A DNA stretch of 23,917 nt from DATEOR01 sp035296905. GTDB lineage: Bacteria > Actinomycetota > Thermoleophilia > Gaiellales > Gaiellaceae. The position numbers and the translations under genes were made by a program. The stretch lies in NCBI GenBank assembly GCA_035296905.1, contig DATHAA010000024.1, positions 1 to 23,917 of the forward strand, read 5' to 3'. Positions within the stretch are counted from its first letter, which is position 1; each line of letters starts with the position of its first letter. The notes beneath the pieces are model-generated. The model was not told the DNA's origin. It worked only from the letters and a program-made list of their open reading frames with translations, and searched no databases. Shown in pieces: positions 22,260 through 23,917 of this stretch.

Positions 22260-23449
22260 TGTGGAACGAGGCGACGATCCTGCACGCCGACGCCGATGCC
22301 TTCTTTGCCTCGGTCGAGCAGCGGGACGACCCTCGCCTCCGCGGCCGGCCCGTGATCGTCGGCGGAGGCGTCGTCCTCGCCGCGAGCTACGAGGCCAAGG
22401 CGCGCGGGGTGCGCACGGCCATGGGCGGAGCCCGGGCGCGCCGCCTCTGTCCCGGGGCGATCGTCGTGGCGCCGCGCATGTCCGCGTACTCGGAGGCGAG
22501 CAAGGCCCTCTACCGGGTCTTCGAGGACGCCACCCCGCTCGTCGAGGGCCTCTCCATCGACGAGGCGTTCCTCGACGTCCGCGGGATGCGGCGGATCGCG
22601 GGCACGCCCAGCGAGATCGCCGAGCGCCTGCGCCGAGACGTCCGCGAGCGGGTCGGGATCGCCGTCACCGTCGGAGTCGCACGCACCAAGTTCCTCGCCA
22701 AGGTCGCAAGCGGCGTCGCCAAACCGGATGGGCTCTTGCGCGTCCCGCCGGGAAAGGAGCTCGACTTCCTCCACCCCCTCCCCGTCGAGCGCCTCTGGGG
22801 AGTCGGGCCCGTGACGGCGCGGAAACTCCGCAAGGAGAGGATCGAGACCGTGGGCGAAGTCGCGGAACTCGCGGAGACGACGCTCGTCTCGATGCTGGGC
22901 CGCGCCTCAGGGCGCCATCTTCACGCGCTCGCCCACAATCGCGACCCTCGCCCTGTGCAGGCTCGGCGCCGGCGGGGATCGATCGGCTCGCAGCGCGCGT
23001 TGGGCCGAAGGCGCAGGTCACCCGAGGAGCTCGACACGGTCCTGATCGGCTTGGTCGACCGCGTGACGCTGCGGATGCGGAAAGCCAAGCGCGTCGGTCG
23101 TACCGTGGTCCTCCGCCTGCGCTTCGATGACTTCACGCGCGCGACCCGCTCGCACACGCTGCCCGGCGCCACCGCCCGCACCGACGCGATTCTCGTCACC
23201 GCGAGGGGTCTCCTCGCAGAGACGCGCCCGATGGTCGAGCGTCAGGGCCTGACCCTGCTCGGGCTCTCCGTCGCGAACCTCGAGAACGAGGACGCCGTTC
23301 AGCTCACGCTGCCGTTCGACCGCGCCTGGAGCGGCGCACTCGATGCCGCACTCGACGAGGTGCGCAGCCGCTTCGGGACGGCGGCGGTGACCCGGGCCGT
23401 GCTTCTGGGGCGCGACCCAGGCTTCACCGTCCCGTTGCTTCCGGACTAG
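22259..23449 (+). CDS. dinB: DNA polymerase IV (Y-family, DinB)
   Basis: Translesion DNA polymerase of 396 residues from GTG 22259. Palm motif ILHADADAFFASVEQRDDP carries catalytic Asp11 and the steric-gate Phe16. GLSIDEAFLDV carries Asp101 and Glu102, so the two-metal site is complete, unlike inactive ImuB proteins. VGVARTKFLAKVAS and KPDGLL are typical palm/fingers blocks. LWGVGPVTARKLRKERIETVGEVAEL is the helix-hairpin-helix thumb. The little-finger domain follows, with a QLTLPF beta-clamp-binding motif near the C-terminus. An in-frame ATG at 22208 would add 17 residues, but the LexA box would then lie inside the gene, and known DinB proteins begin just before the ILH-D-D-FF block. Likely SOS-regulated. 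Its TAG stop shares CTAG (23446-23449) with the convergent transporter. Confidence 0.94.
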   Translation: MWNEATILHADADAFFASVEQRDDPRLRGRPVIVGGGVVLAASYEAKARGVRTAMGGARARRLCPGAIVVAPRMSAYSEASKALYRVFEDATPLVEGLSIDEAFLDVRGMRRIAGTPSEIAERLRRDVRERVGIAVTVGVARTKFLAKVASGVAKPDGLLRVPPGKELDFLHPLPVERLWGVGPVTARKLRKERIETVGEVAELAETTLVSMLGRASGRHLHALAHNRDPRPVQARRRRGSIGSQRALGRRRRSPEELDTVLIGLVDRVTLRMRKAKRVGRTVVLRLRFDDFTRATRSHTLPGATARTDAILVTARGLLAETRPMVERQGLTLLGLSVANLENEDAVQLTLPFDRAWSGALDAALDEVRSRFGTAAVTRAVLLGRDPGFTVPLLPD

Positions 23450-23917
23450 CGCCCGGTGGGCACCGGAGGAGCCGCCCCCACCGGCTCGCGGGCCTCGCCG
23501 TCGTGCGGCGGCTCGATGGTGAGGTTCGGGAGTGCGCGGTCCAGCCAGCGCGGCATGTACCAGGACTTTTCTCCGAGCAGCGTCAGGAGCGCAGGCACGA
23601 GGGTCAGCCGGACGACCAGCGCGTCCGTGATGATCGCGACCGCGAGGAGCAGGCCGAACTCCTTCGGGATGCGGTCGACGCTCAGGATGAACGCCGCGAA
23701 GACCGTGCCCATGATAAGCGCGGCGGCCACGATCACCCGGCCGATCGCCGCGATCCCGTGCTCGACGGCGGCGCGACACCTGAGCCCGTTGACGTGCTCC
23801 TCCCGGATCCGGCTCATGAGGAAGACCATGTAGTCCATCGAGAGCCCGAACAGGATCGCGAAAGCGATCGGCGGGACGAACGTCTCGATCGGCCCGGTCC
23901 GGTCGAGGCCGGTGATC
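23446..23917 (-). CDS. MMPL/RND-family transporter, C-terminal part
   Basis: The last 156 residues of a large membrane transporter whose 5' part lies beyond the right edge. The block PPIAFAILFGLSMDYMVFLMSRIREE is the hallmark of the MMPL family (transmembrane helix with the SMDY proton-relay-type motif). It is followed by two more helices (RVIVAAALIMGTVFAAFILS and KEFGLLLAVAIITDALVVRLTLVPALLTLLG) and a soluble tail ending in a short Pro-rich stretch. MMPL proteins export lipids, siderophores or small molecules with proton motive force; the cargo cannot be named. No start is visible. The TAG stop overlaps the dinB stop by 4 nt. Confidence 0.93.
   Translation of the reverse strand, partial: ITGLDRTGPIETFVPPIAFAILFGLSMDYMVFLMSRIREEHVNGLRCRAAVEHGIAAIGRVIVAAALIMGTVFAAFILSVDRIPKEFGLLLAVAIITDALVVRLTLVPALLTLLGEKSWYMPRWLDRALPNLTIEPPHDGEAREPVGAAPPVPTGR

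Overview
The window is high-G+C, gene-dense bacterial chromosome with many GTG starts, TANNNT-type -10 sequences placed directly before start codons, and a LexA box of the CGAAC-N4-GTTCG type used by Actinomycetota and Firmicutes. Together with the gene mix (adenylyl cyclase/AAA/TPR giant, GAF-GGDEF-GAF-GAF-HD-GYP protein, MMPL transporter, PQQ-type sugar dehydrogenase) this suggests an actinobacterium, probably from a deep lineage such as Thermoleophilia. That placement is inference. No rRNA, tRNA, IS element, phage gene or CRISPR array is visible, and base composition looks even throughout.

Layout. (A) 1-3831, minus strand: a compact run reading HMG-CoA lyase-like enzyme, GT39-like membrane glycosyltransferase, ABC permease, ABC ATPase (cut by the window edge), with overlaps or 2-nt gaps. 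(B) 3843-5576, plus: ornithine cyclodeaminase/mu-crystallin family enzyme, a SnoaL-like protein (ATGA overlap) and a VOC protein. (C) 10444 down to 5573, minus: a six-gene run of His-rich membrane protein, blue-copper-like lipoprotein, MBL-fold hydrolase, exported PQQ-type sugar dehydrogenase, tandem rhodanese and tandem GNAT. The first four could form an extracytoplasmic redox module. (D) 10473-17222: a signalling block. A zinc-ribbon/adenylyl cyclase/AAA/TPR protein and a protein with apparently intact c-di-GMP synthase and phosphodiesterase domains flank two small homologous ORFs of unknown function that share a PHHW(K/R)PI N-terminus. (E) 17251-19652: an FMN-dependent alpha-hydroxy-acid oxidase and a convergent MFS exporter. 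(F) 22006-19688, minus: a secreted 772-residue protein of seven ~105-residue repeats, followed by the MFS gene after 35 nt. (G) 22007-22258: intergenic region with two tandem 25-nt hairpin repeats and a LexA box. (H) 22259-23449: DNA polymerase IV (dinB), convergent with an MMPL transporter cut by the right edge.

The most striking structural signals are these. All four convergent gene pairs overlap by exactly 4 nt through a YTAR tetranucleotide (three CTAG, one CTAA) that supplies both stop codons. A LexA operator overlaps the proposed dinB start codon. Divergent starts lie only 11 and 28 nt apart, with -10-like hexamers placed for leaderless mRNAs. The best candidate for something undescribed is the pair of PHHW small proteins lodged between a cAMP-type and a c-di-GMP-type signalling gene. 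No system-level function can be proved from the sequence alone.
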